The notes beneath the pieces were generated by a model, which worked only from the letters and a program-made list of their open reading frames with translations, was not told where the DNA came from and searched no databases. A program made the position numbers and the translations under genes. A DNA stretch of 24,782 nt, taken from NCBI GenBank assembly GCA_937901255.1, contig CALCHN010000083.1:1-24782 (forward strand), given 5' to 3'. Positions within the stretch are counted from its first letter, which is position 1. Each line of letters starts with the position of its first letter. Origin of the DNA: an uncultured Flavobacteriales bacterium. Lineage in GTDB: Bacteria; Bacteroidota; Bacteroidia; Flavobacteriales_E; Vicingaceae. Shown here piece after piece: positions 7,113-16,051 of this stretch.

Positions 7113-10100
7113 TTATTGCTTTACAAACTTAAGTGTTTGTGTAGCTCCTTCTTTGTTTAATTTAATAAAATAAACTCCTGATGACAATTGACTAATGTTA
7201 ATTATTTTTTGATTGTTGTTTGAAGTGCTACTGTAGTTAACAATAGCTTTTCCTGTAATATCAGTAATAGATAAATCAATTCCTTCATTATTAATAATTC
7301 CATCAATAATAAGGTTGTCTTTAGCAGGATTTGGGTAAACACTAATATTTCCAAACACATTTTCTTTTATACCAACCGTTTGAGTAATAGAAATATCATC
7401 TATTGCTAAATCACTTTCCCAGTTATTGCCTGTAATCCCTCTAAATCTCACATTAATAATATCTCCAACAAAAGCATTTAAAGATACTGTTTGGGTTAAC
7501 CAAGCTGTTCCTTTATCACCAACTAATGGAGACATTACGTTGGTAGTCCATGTTCCATTGGAATAAACATCTACCATTAAAGCTCCCATTGAAACTCCAT
7601 TCATATGATAAGCAAATGATAATGTTGGATTATTTGTTCCTGTTAAATCAATACATGGAGTAACCAAGTTAGCAGCCTTATTAGAACAAACTGGAGCTCC
7701 TGAAGCTTCTAAATACATATACTTACCTAATGATGTTCCTGGATTATAATCCATTGACGGACCTGTTCCATTTGATGGGGTTGCTCCTCTATTAGTTCTC
7801 CAATCTATATCATCTTCACTACCATTTGTTTGGTTGGTGAAATCATTATTAGTGTTACAAACTTCAGCTTCACAATTAGATGCAGTTGAACAAAGTGTAA
7901 ATGTTTCAAAATTTTCACTCCAAGGTAAGGTTTTAGGAGCTGCTGTGTTATAATTAAATTGTGTACTTACAGAATCGTTTAAACTATTTCCATCTCCTGT
8001 TATATCCGACCAAATCAACAAGCTATTATTTCCTGAAATTGGCGTTGGAGATGTAGTAAAAGTATAGCTAACTGTAGCTCCTGGAGCAACTGGTCCAGCA
8101 ACATTTTCTGAAACAGTTGTACCTCCATTTAATTTATAATGAACAGGAATATTTGATAAAGAGTTTAAGCCTTCATTTTTCACATCAACCTCTAATACAA
8201 AAGAAGATGTCATACATGCTAATATTGACTGATTATCTTGAGGTGTTGGATTAGAAATATTCACATCAACCGGAATAGGACAAGCAAAAGTTCCTGGTAG
8301 TTTTTGAATAGCCACCGCTCTTTCTCCACGAGCATCATTTGGCCCTAAAGCTCTAACACTTAGCCAAACAGTATCTGTAGATTGAACAGCTAACACTATA
8401 TTAGTTGTTGTGCTAACACCTACTGAGTCCATATATTTATTTCCTAACATGTGTACTTCATAACCTGTAGCTCCAGCAACTGCATTCCAAGTAAAATTTA
8501 AAGAATCTGGACAAGCCCAATCAACATTTAAGTTAGTTGGAGTTCCTATTATTGAAAATACTTGATCAGACTCATCACTATTAACTCCTCTTGTAACTCT
8601 TACCTTTGCTAACCCTGAAAGTGTATTTGGCACAGTCCAATTAATGTATCTTAACGTACTTGAATAATTCATGTTTATTGGAGACCAACTAACACCGTTG
8701 TTAGTAGTGTATTCAATAGCAAAACTTCCACTATTACCAAAAGCGTCCCAACGAATAGTTTCTGTTGTTCCAGGTGCAAAACCCTCACCTCCTATTGGAT
8801 GGGTAACTACCACTTCATTAGTAACAAATTCATAAACAACATAATATTCTTGTGGTCCTTGAGGAATAGCAAAACCACTCACATTAATAGTATATGTTCC
8901 GGCAGCAGGGTTATCTATGGTTACTTGTTCCATATTATTTAAATCATCAACTCCTCTGGTTGCTACAGCATTTAAACTAGTTACAGTTGGTGTTGGATCT
9001 AATACCCATGGATTAAATGTTGTTGAAGAAGGGTCAACTACTTGCATATTAATATCATTTACCAAAGCTTTTGTTGCTGTTGTAGAACCTTCATAATCTG
9101 TCCAAAGAATCATAATTCTTACCTGAGCTGTATTTGCAGGAATAGTAATTTGGTGAGTATTATTACCACCTTGAGAAATAGTAGATGATAAATAATTATT
9201 ATTGCTTAAAAGATTATAAGCTCTTCTGGCATTAATTCTTCCCCAACCATGTTTAAAATCAGGACCAACATTTCCTAAATCGTCTGCTGTGTTTAAAACT
9301 GCTGCTTTCATTAAAGCATTATCAGGGTTGTTTCCGCTATTCATGGTTTTATAAGCGTGGTATAATTGAGTAAAAACACCTGCAACCCCTGGACAAGCCA
9401 TTGATGTCCCACTTATAGTTTGATAGGTATTTACATCCATAGTTGAAAAAACACTAGTACCAACCGCACACACATCTGGCTTGATTCTACCATCTTCTGC
9501 TGGACCTCTACTACTTGACCCAGCTAACCCATCAATATAATTTAAGTTACCAACCGCAACAACATTTTTACCAGCCTTATGTCCTCCTGTAATATTTCCC
9601 CAACCAGCTCCAGCTCCATAATTACAATTTGAAGTACCACTGTTTCCTGCTGAAAACACATGGATTAATGCAGGTAAAGTTCTACATTGTTGATCTAATT
9701 GCCTAGCTAAAGTGGTATAACCAGCATTACATCCATTACTATAACTTTTAGAAGTAATTACTACATCTTCATTATTATACAATGTAGGCACAGTATTATA
9801 ATTATTATTAGAAGAACTATAAACTAATAAATCTGATCCAAACGCCATTCCTTTTGCTTTTGGGTCAAGGTTACCCGCTCCCATTATGGTTCCAGAAACA
9901 TGGTCTCCATGGTTTCCTCCATCAGTAGTAGTTCTTAAATCTATTCTACCTGTATAATCAATGTGAGGTCCTATAATACCATCATCTTGCATCATCACTG
10001 TCATTCCTGTACCATCAAAATTTAACCCTCCAACATAGTTGGTAGCAATAGTATTACTTCTGTGGCTAGTTCTAGCTCTAAAATTTTCTGGTTCTTGTGG

Positions 10101-10712
10101 TTCATCTAATTGTTCAAAATAATAAAACTCAGGCTGAGCATAAATCACCTCAACTTTATTAAGTGGAATCCTAAATCTAATCGTATTAGCATCATTACTC
10201 ATAGTAATTTCTGCTCCTAAACTTTTTAACTTATTTTCAGCAATAGCTTTATCTACCGTAGAAAAATACATTGAGTTTAATTCAATTTTATCTGTTCCAA
10301 ACAAGGTCCATTCAGGATAATTTTTCTCATCTAACAATCTTGTAAGTTTAAATTTAGTAGAAATTGATAACACACTTACTACTTTATATGAACTTAATAC
10401 ATTTAAATCAGCATTTTTATTAATTGCTGCATAAAATGTAAAATCTGGCAAATAATCTAATAATGTTATTCCATTTTTAGCTAATGTTTCTTTTTGAGCT
10501 TGAGTAGGAATTTCTGCAAACTGAATAATCCTATAATAAGCATCACCAACTAATTCATTTGTAATAAAAGTACTTTCTGTAAGGTTAGTTTTTTCTGGTG
10601 TAAAATTCCCAGATTTAAAATATATAGTTTTTGTTTCTTGTGAAAAAACACTAAAAAACGATGACATTATAATTACAAGTACAATGTATTTAAGAGAATA
10701 AAACTGTTTCAT
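7113..10712 (-). CDS. T9SS-exported S8 family (subtilisin-like) serine protease
   Basis: This 1199-residue secreted protease starts with a signal peptide (residues 1-25, ending FSVFSQ). An N-terminal prodomain-like stretch (26-200) is followed by the S8 domain (about 220-505). The catalytic triad is readable: Asp243 in VMMQDDGIIG, His268 in GGNHGDHVSG, Ser437 in SGTSMACPGVAG, with the oxyanion Asn357 in SAGNSG. Downstream are a beta-sandwich/P-domain-like region (510-640), Ig/FN3-like modules (about 640-810), a CARDB-like module (about 815-925), a jelly-roll domain with LPWSENFE (about 930-1110), and a C-terminal T9SS type A sorting domain (from VYPNPAKDNL to LKFVKQ). It should be exported through the outer membrane and processed at the surface. 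It is monocistronic: a terminator lies 15 bases after the stop and a 236-bp gap lies upstream. Confidence 0.93.
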   Translation of the reverse strand: MKQFYSLKYIVLVIIMSSFFSVFSQETKTIYFKSGNFTPEKTNLTESTFITNELVGDAYYRIIQFAEIPTQAQKETLAKNGITLLDYLPDFTFYAAINKNADLNVLSSYKVVSVLSISTKFKLTRLLDEKNYPEWTLFGTDKIELNSMYFSTVDKAIAENKLKSLGAEITMSNDANTIRFRIPLNKVEVIYAQPEFYYFEQLDEPQEPENFRARTSHRSNTIATNYVGGLNFDGTGMTVMMQDDGIIGPHIDYTGRIDLRTTTDGGNHGDHVSGTIMGAGNLDPKAKGMAFGSDLLVYSSSNNNYNTVPTLYNNEDVVITSKSYSNGCNAGYTTLARQLDQQCRTLPALIHVFSAGNSGTSNCNYGAGAGWGNITGGHKAGKNVVAVGNLNYIDGLAGSSSRGPAEDGRIKPDVCAVGTSVFSTMDVNTYQTISGTSMACPGVAGVFTQLYHAYKTMNSGNNPDNALMKAAVLNTADDLGNVGPDFKHGWGRINARRAYNLLSNNNYLSSTISQGGNNTHQITIPANTAQVRIMILWTDYEGSTTATKALVNDINMQVVDPSSTTFNPWVLDPTPTVTSLNAVATRGVDDLNNMEQVTIDNPAAGTYTINVSGFAIPQGPQEYYVVYEFVTNEVVVTHPIGGEGFAPGTTETIRWDAFGNSGSFAIEYTTNNGVSWSPINMNYSSTLRYINWTVPNTLSGLAKVRVTRGVNSDESDQVFSIIGTPTNLNVDWACPDSLNFTWNAVAGATGYEVHMLGNKYMDSVGVSTTTNIVLAVQSTDTVWLSVRALGPNDARGERAVAIQKLPGTFACPIPVDVNISNPTPQDNQSILACMTSSFVLEVDVKNEGLNSLSNIPVHYKLNGGTTVSENVAGPVAPGATVSYTFTTSPTPISGNNSLLIWSDITGDGNSLNDSVSTQFNYNTAAPKTLPWSENFETFTLCSTASNCEAEVCNTNNDFTNQTNGSEDDIDWRTNRGATPSNGTGPSMDYNPGTSLGKYMYLEASGAPVCSNKAANLVTPCIDLTGTNNPTLSFAYHMNGVSMGALMVDVYSNGTWTTNVMSPLVGDKGTAWLTQTVSLNAFVGDIINVRFRGITGNNWESDLAIDDISITQTVGIKENVFGNISVYPNPAKDNLIIDGIINNEGIDLSITDITGKAIVNYSSTSNNNQKIINISQLSSGVYFIKLNKEGATQTLKFVKQ

Positions 10713-10913
10713 AAGTTTAGTAATTGATTAGTATTGGAATTTTAGAAAGGTTAAATTTATAAATTAATTTTAAATATTTTAACTTTTTAATAAAAATAAA
10801 ACCAAACTAAATTGATATCCTACTCAAAGTAAGAAAGGCAAACCAAGCAATTGAGGAATCTTTTTACTTATTATAAGTTATTAACAAAGGGGAGGTATTT
10901 TTTAATATTCAAC

Positions 10914-10921
10914 TAATTTTG
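10914..10921 (+). promoter_or_regulatory. Candidate -7 box of the transketolase operon
   Basis: TAATTTTG fits TAnnTTTG and lies 27 bases before the transketolase start codon. No TTG is present at the -33 distance, so the call rests on the box and its position only. The rest of the 236-bp gap (10713-10948) shows no gene or clear structure. Confidence 0.4.
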
Positions 10922-10948
10922 AAGTGAATTTTTAAACTCATTAAAATT

Positions 10949-11794
10949 ATGCCTATCACTATTGAATTAGAAAAAATTGCTTCTCAAGTTAGAAGAGACA
11001 TTGTAAGAATGGTTCATGCCGTAAATTCTGGTCATCCAGGAGGTTCTCTCGGCTGTACAGATTACTTAGTTGCTTTGTATTTTGAGCTTATGAATCATAC
11101 TCCAAAACCATTTGATATGGATGGCAAAAATCAAGATTTGTTCTTCTTATCTAATGGACATATTTCCCCTGTTTTTTATAGTGTTTTGTCACGTTCGGGC
11201 TATTTTAATGTAGATGAATTAAAAACATTCAGAAAACTAAACTCTCGCTTACAAGGACATCCAACTACTCACGAAGGATTAGAAGGTGTAAGAATGTCGA
11301 GCGGTTCGTTAGGACAAGGTTTGTCTGTAGCTATTGGAGCAGCACAAACAAAGAAATTAAATGAGGATAATAGTTTAGTTTATTCTCTTCATGGTGATGG
11401 AGAACTGCAAGAAGGACAAATCTGGGAAGCTGCCATGTATGCTGCACATAATAAAGTTGACAATTTAATTTCTTGCATAGATTACAATCAGCAACAAATT
11501 GATGGAAGTATTCAAGATGTATTGGATTTAGGAAACCTTAAAGATAAGTGGCAAGCTTTTGGCTGGCAAGTGTTAGAAATGGATGGCAACAAAATGGAAG
11601 AAATTCTTTCTACAATGAAAACTGCCAAAAGTTTAACAGGAAAAGGAAAACCAATTATGGTAATTATGAAAACAGAAATGGGTCAAGGAGTAGATTTTAT
11701 GATGGGGAGCCACAAATGGCATGGAGTTGCTCCAAACGATGAACAATTAGCAACTGCCTTGGCTCAATTAGAAGAAACGCTTGGCGATTATTAA
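10949..11794 (+). CDS. Transketolase, N-terminal (thiamine diphosphate-binding) subunit
   Basis: This 281-residue protein is the N-terminal half of a transketolase that is encoded as two genes. Visible motifs are SGHPGG (27-32), SNGHISP (68-74), QGHP with the active-site His104, GSLGQGLS (119-126), and the ThDP/metal site HGDGELQEGQIWEA (148-161) with IDYN to Asn180. Together with the C-subunit at 13228 it transfers two-carbon units between ketose and aldose phosphates in the non-oxidative pentose phosphate pathway. Length is typical for the stand-alone N-subunit. It is first in a run of four plus-strand genes with gaps of 35, 15 and 19 bases; unusually, a VWA protein gene separates it from its partner subunit. 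Confidence 0.95.
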   Translation: MPITIELEKIASQVRRDIVRMVHAVNSGHPGGSLGCTDYLVALYFELMNHTPKPFDMDGKNQDLFFLSNGHISPVFYSVLSRSGYFNVDELKTFRKLNSRLQGHPTTHEGLEGVRMSSGSLGQGLSVAIGAAQTKKLNEDNSLVYSLHGDGELQEGQIWEAAMYAAHNKVDNLISCIDYNQQQIDGSIQDVLDLGNLKDKWQAFGWQVLEMDGNKMEEILSTMKTAKSLTGKGKPIMVIMKTEMGQGVDFMMGSHKWHGVAPNDEQLATALAQLEETLGDY

Positions 11795-11829
11795 TTAAAC
11801 AATCAGCATTCAGTCCTCAAAAAGTAAAA

Positions 11830-13212
11830 ATGAACTTCCTTAACAAACATATAAAATTAATACTACTTACTTTTAGTTTGTTTACGGCTATTTATTCATT
11901 TTCTCAAACACAACAACCAAAAACCAGAATCTTATTTTTATTTGATGCCTCTCAAAGTATGTTGGGACAATGGGAAGGAGAACAAAAAATTAAAGTAGCT
12001 ACACGTTTGTTGAGCAACTTAATGGACAGTCTCAAACCCATCAAAAACATGGAAGTTGGTTTACGAATTTACGGACATCAATTCTCTGTTGCACAAGGCA
12101 ATAGAAGTTGCCAAGACTCTAAATTGGAAGTTCCTTTTAAACCTAATAATTACAATGCTATTAAAGCTAAATTAGCCAACATCTATCCTATAGGAACAAC
12201 TCCTATTGCCTATTCTTTAGAACAAACAAAAAACGATTTTCCTCCTTGTAATAATTGTAGAAACATTATCATTTTAATTACCGATGGAAAAGAAGAATGT
12301 GGTGGCGACCCTTGTGCTGTTGCGTTAGCCTTGAAGAAAAATGGGGTTACACTTAAGCCTTTTGTAATTGGTATGGGACTAGATGTTGAAATTGCCGATG
12401 CTTTTAAATGTGTTGGTAATTTTTATGGTGCTGATAATGCTTCTTCTTTTGAAAATGTATTGGGAATTATAATCAAACAAATCATGAACAACACAACTGT
12501 TCAGGTAAATTTATTAGACCAAAACGGACTACCTACCGAAACAGATGTAAACATGACATTTTATAATAGTTACACCAAACAAATAGAATACAATTTTATT
12601 CATACCATTAACCATAGAGGTAATCCTGATACTATTCCGTTAAACCATGCTAAAGAATACGATTTGGTGGTACATACTTTACCTCCTGTTTCTAAAAAAA
12701 ACATTACCATAACTCCCGGAATCCACAATATTATTGCACTAGATGCTCCTCAAGGTTATTTAGAAATGGAAATGAATGGTTTTAATGAATACAAAGATTT
12801 AAAATGTATTGTTAGAAAAAAAGACAGTGATAAAACTTTTCATGTGCAAGATTTCTCAAAAACAACAAAATACATTGTTGGCGATTATGATTTAGAAATA
12901 CTTACCTTACCCAAAACCATAGTGAACAACATTAACATTAAACAAAGCCATACAACAAAAGTATTTGTTCCCGAACCGGGATTGGGTATATTTTTCTTAC
13001 CAAGTTCCGGTGTTGCTAGTCTCTTATTAGAAAAAGATAATAAACTAGAATGGATTTACAACCTTTCACCTAACACAGATAGGGAAACTATTGTACTTCA
13101 ACCCGGAAATTATAGAATTGTTTTTAGAGGTAAAAACATTAAAAACGTAATTTATACTAAAGAAAAATCATTTAAAATAACATCAGGTGCTTCAACGCAA
13201 GTTAGACTGTAA
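11830..13212 (+). CDS. Secreted von Willebrand factor A (VWA) domain protein
   Basis: This 460-residue protein has an N-terminal signal peptide (about residues 1-26, ending YSFSQ) and a VWA domain (about 32-220). The MIDAS metal site is intact: DASQS (39-43), the TT of IGTTPIAYS (123-124), and Asp152 in LITDGKEECGGDPC. Four cysteines cluster around it (140, 143, 157, 162), suggesting disulfides in an exported protein. The C-terminal 240 residues look like all-beta modules without recognised catalytic motifs (PPVSKKNITITPGIHN, then LPSSGVASLLLEKDNK). VWA domains bind protein partners through a divalent metal; the partner is unknown. The gene lies between the two transketolase halves, 35 bases after the first and 15 before the second, so it is probably cotranscribed with them although its product acts outside the cytoplasm. 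Confidence 0.85.
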   Translation: MNFLNKHIKLILLTFSLFTAIYSFSQTQQPKTRILFLFDASQSMLGQWEGEQKIKVATRLLSNLMDSLKPIKNMEVGLRIYGHQFSVAQGNRSCQDSKLEVPFKPNNYNAIKAKLANIYPIGTTPIAYSLEQTKNDFPPCNNCRNIIILITDGKEECGGDPCAVALALKKNGVTLKPFVIGMGLDVEIADAFKCVGNFYGADNASSFENVLGIIIKQIMNNTTVQVNLLDQNGLPTETDVNMTFYNSYTKQIEYNFIHTINHRGNPDTIPLNHAKEYDLVVHTLPPVSKKNITITPGIHNIIALDAPQGYLEMEMNGFNEYKDLKCIVRKKDSDKTFHVQDFSKTTKYIVGDYDLEILTLPKTIVNNINIKQSHTTKVFVPEPGLGIFFLPSSGVASLLLEKDNKLEWIYNLSPNTDRETIVLQPGNYRIVFRGKNIKNVIYTKEKSFKITSGASTQVRL

Positions 13213-13227
13213 ATAAAATATCTACAT

Positions 13228-14178
13228 ATGAAAAAATATACTTACACAGAAAAAAAAGATACTCGTTCAGGATTTGGTGATGGATTAACAGAATTAGGTA
13301 GAGAAAATCCTAATGTTGTTGCTCTTTGTGCAGATTTAACAGGTTCTTTAAAAATGAATCAATTTGAAAAAGAAAATCCAGATAGATTTTTTCAAGTAGG
13401 TATAGCTGAAGCCAACATGATAGGTATTGCAGCAGGAATGACCATAGGCGGTAAAATTCCGTTTACAGGAACGTTTGCTAACTTTTCTACAGGTAGAGTT
13501 TACGATCAAATTCGTCAGTCTGTAGCTTACTCTGGTAAAAATGTAAAAATTTGCGCTTCACATGCTGGACTAACTTTAGGAGAGGATGGAGCTACACATC
13601 AAATTTTGGAAGATATTGGACTAATGAAAATGCTACCTGGAATGACGGTTATCAATCCTTGCGATTACAACCAAACCAAACAAGCTACAAAAGCCATTGC
13701 TAATCATGAAGGTCCTGTTTATTTAAGATTTGGAAGACCTGCTGTTCCTGTTTTTATGAATGAAGAATTCATAATAGGAAAAGCCATTATGCTAAATGAA
13801 GGAACAGATGTAAGCATTTTTGCTACTGGTCATTTAGTTTGGGAAGCCATACAAGCTTGCGAAATATTAGAACAAAAAGGCATTAGTGCCGAAATCATTA
13901 ATATCCATACCATAAAACCTTTAGATGAAAAGGCTATTTTAGCTTCAGCAAACAAAACTAAATGTATTGTTACAGCAGAAGAACATATGATTAATGGTGG
14001 ATTAGGAGATAGCATTGCTCAAGTAATAAGTAGAAACAACCCTATGCCTATTGAATATGTTGGCGTAAACGATACTTTTGGAGAAAGTGGCACTCCTGCT
14101 CAATTAATGGAAAAATATGGCTTAAATGCTGACGCTATAGTTAAAGCAGCCGAAAAAGCGATTTCAAGAAAATCATAA
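13228..14178 (+). CDS. Transketolase, C-terminal (pyrimidine-binding) subunit
   Basis: This 316-residue protein is the partner half of the split transketolase. It has the pyrimidine-binding domain with the catalytic Glu61 in VGIAEANMIGIAAG, the substrate-loop motif GEDGATHQILED (118-129), and YLRFGRPAVP near the domain boundary, then a C-terminal transketolase domain (about 190-310) with AEEHMINGGLGDSIAQ. It forms the heteromeric active site with the subunit at 10949. Length matches stand-alone C-subunits. The start codon follows the VWA stop by 15 bases; the TsaC-like gene follows after 19 bases. Confidence 0.95.
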   Translation: MKKYTYTEKKDTRSGFGDGLTELGRENPNVVALCADLTGSLKMNQFEKENPDRFFQVGIAEANMIGIAAGMTIGGKIPFTGTFANFSTGRVYDQIRQSVAYSGKNVKICASHAGLTLGEDGATHQILEDIGLMKMLPGMTVINPCDYNQTKQATKAIANHEGPVYLRFGRPAVPVFMNEEFIIGKAIMLNEGTDVSIFATGHLVWEAIQACEILEQKGISAEIINIHTIKPLDEKAILASANKTKCIVTAEEHMINGGLGDSIAQVISRNNPMPIEYVGVNDTFGESGTPAQLMEKYGLNADAIVKAAEKAISRKS

Positions 14179-14197
14179 TCTTTAATTCTACTACACC

Positions 14198-14758
14198 TTG
14201 ACCAACGAAATTAATAAATGTATTGAGGTATTAAACGCTGGTGGAATTATCCTTTATCCTACAGATACTGTTTGGGGATTAGGTTGTGATGCCACTAATG
14301 AGGCTGCTGTAAAAAAAATTTACGAGCTAAAAAAAAGAAGTGAATCTAAAAGCTTAATAATTTTAGTGAATAATGATGCCATGCTGCAAAAACATGTAGC
14401 AGAAGTTTCAGATTTAGCATGGGATTTAATTGACTTAGCTACTTCGCCTACAACTATTATTTTTCCTAATGCCAAAAACCTGGCAAAAAATGTAATAGCA
14501 ACAGATGGCAGTATTGCCATAAGAATGATAAAAGAAGGTTTTTGCCATCAATTAATGCAAAAATTCAGGAAACCATTAGTTTCTACTTCTGCCAACATAA
14601 GTACTATGCCAACTCCACTAACATTTAATGCTATTTCTAAAGCAATCATCTCTAATGTTGATTATGTTGTTGATGCCTCTCTAGATAACGGAACACATCA
14701 ACCTTCTGCACTTATAAAGTTAGGTATTAATGGAGAAGTAGAGGTGTTGAGGAAGTAG
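14198..14758 (+). CDS. tsaC: Threonylcarbamoyl-AMP synthase (TsaC/YrdC/Sua5 family), TTG start
   Basis: This 186-residue protein is a single YrdC domain: GGIILYPTDTVWGLGCDATN (15-34) is the family opening, followed by the KxR-type ligand motif LKKRSESKSLIILV (44-57), SPTTIIFP (83-90), IAIRM and STSAN (129-133). It makes threonylcarbamoyl-AMP from threonine, bicarbonate and ATP, the first step of the universal t6A37 modification of ANN-decoding tRNAs. It is the short TsaC form without the extra Sua5 domain. The start must be TTG at 14198: an in-frame TAA is only four codons upstream and no ATG or GTG lies between it and the conserved domain. It is last in the transketolase operon. Confidence 0.92.
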   Translation: MTNEINKCIEVLNAGGIILYPTDTVWGLGCDATNEAAVKKIYELKKRSESKSLIILVNNDAMLQKHVAEVSDLAWDLIDLATSPTTIIFPNAKNLAKNVIATDGSIAIRMIKEGFCHQLMQKFRKPLVSTSANISTMPTPLTFNAISKAIISNVDYVVDASLDNGTHQPSALIKLGINGEVEVLRK

Positions 14759-14802
14759 TAAATAAAAAAGTTAATTAATTATAGTTTTTATATTATTTTT
14801 TG

Positions 14803-14810
14803 TAAGTTTG
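14803..14810 (+). promoter_or_regulatory. -7 box upstream of the T9SS cargo gene, flanked by a direct repeat
   Basis: TAAGTTTG fits TAnnTTTG exactly, 44 bases before the start codon at 14855. The 12-mer GTTAATTAATTA occurs at 14770-14781, where a -33 element would roughly fall, and again at 14815-14826 just after the expected transcription start. The 12-mer contains the palindrome TTAATTAA and could be a binding site, or be an accident of very A+T-rich DNA. Confidence 0.5.
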
Positions 14811-14854
14811 TGATGTTAATTAATTAAACCATTAATAAAATAAAATTAAAAATT

Positions 14855-15973
14855 ATGAAAAAAATTTACTTACTAGCTGCGGCATCAATGATTGCAACTG
14901 CTTCTTTTGCTCAGCTTGCAGGGCAAGAAAAAACAAATCACATTCCAGTTTTTAACAAAAAAGCTAACCCTATCTCTAAAACTCCTACTCAGTTTTATAT
15001 TGATTATGATGCTGCAGAGGAAAATTTAGCCAATCAATATCAAAGATATGGTTGGGATTTAAATTCAAACCCAAATGATAGTGCTACATTGAATAATTTT
15101 ATTGTTGGATTTGACAGCATTTATGATTACGTAAACTTTCAAACTTACATTCCAGGAACTGATTATTTAAACTACACATTAGACAGTATATTCGTTGCTA
15201 TAGGTCATTTTAATACAACAGGACAAAATAATGAACTTACTATTAAAGTTATTTCATTAAACCCTTCTACAGGCTACCCAAATCCTACTAGTGTTCTTTG
15301 GGATACAGTTATTACTACTAACACAAGTATTACTGGTGGTGCTAGCTGGTTAAATTTTGCAGTTTTAGGTTTTGAACCAAATTTAGCATTAACATCAGCT
15401 CAAAAAGTAGGTGTTATGGTAGAATATACTGCACCTATTCAAGATACACTTGGTGTACTTGCTGGTTTTAGAGACCAAGGTCAATGTAACACTTCTTCTA
15501 CTTCTGCTGCTGTATCATACTTTGACCCAAACACTTATGCTACATGGTCTGAATATTACAGTTACGGAACATTACCAACTGCTACTGGTGCTAACATTTA
15601 CTATGACTGTAATACAAATGGATCTTATGATGCAAACTCAAATGAGGAAAGTTTATTACAAAACGGTGGTATATGGTCATTAGTAACTGTTGACGTAATT
15701 CAATCAGTAAATGAACTAAACAACAGTACTTCTTTCACTGTTTATCCTAACCCTAGTAATGGAGTGTTTAACATTAACTTAAATACTGACAAAGCTGAGC
15801 AGTTAACTTTAACTGTTAACAACATTGTTGGTCAAACAGTAATGACTAAACAAGTTAGAGTTTCAGGAAAAACTAATGAAACTATTTCTTTAGAAGGTTA
15901 TGATAAAGGAATTTATTTCTTAACTATCGATAACAATAGAGAAAAACAAACTGTTAAATTAATTGTTGAGTAA
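14855..15973 (+). CDS. Secreted protein of unknown function with T9SS type A sorting domain
   Basis: This 372-residue protein has a signal peptide of 20 residues (ending ATASFAQ) and a C-terminal T9SS type A sorting domain of about 75 residues, from VYPNPSNGVFNINL through NIVGQTVM to DKGIYFLTIDNN and KLIVE. The central region (about 45-285) looks like an all-beta extracellular domain, rich in Asn, Thr and aromatic residues, with few charged patches; I recognise no catalytic motif. It would be carried across the outer membrane by the T9SS and released or anchored at the surface. It appears monocistronic, with its own promoter (14803-14810) and a strong terminator (15996-16030). Confidence 0.85.
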   Translation: MKKIYLLAAASMIATASFAQLAGQEKTNHIPVFNKKANPISKTPTQFYIDYDAAEENLANQYQRYGWDLNSNPNDSATLNNFIVGFDSIYDYVNFQTYIPGTDYLNYTLDSIFVAIGHFNTTGQNNELTIKVISLNPSTGYPNPTSVLWDTVITTNTSITGGASWLNFAVLGFEPNLALTSAQKVGVMVEYTAPIQDTLGVLAGFRDQGQCNTSSTSAAVSYFDPNTYATWSEYYSYGTLPTATGANIYYDCNTNGSYDANSNEESLLQNGGIWSLVTVDVIQSVNELNNSTSFTVYPNPSNGVFNINLNTDKAEQLTLTVNNIVGQTVMTKQVRVSGKTNETISLEGYDKGIYFLTIDNNREKQTVKLIVE

Positions 15974-15995
15974 TTAAATTTACAATAAACATCAC

Positions 15996-16030
15996 AAAAA
16001 AACCGCTATGAAATTCATAGCGGTTTTTTT
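15996..16030. terminator. Strong bidirectional intrinsic terminator
   Basis: CCGCTATGAA (16003-16012) and its reverse complement (16014-16023) form a near-continuous palindrome with a realistic loop of about five bases, flanked by seven A and seven T. It separates the T9SS cargo gene (plus) from the MlaEF-type operon (minus) and can stop both. Confidence 0.92.
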
Positions 16031-16051
16031 ATACCTTTATTTTAAAAATGA

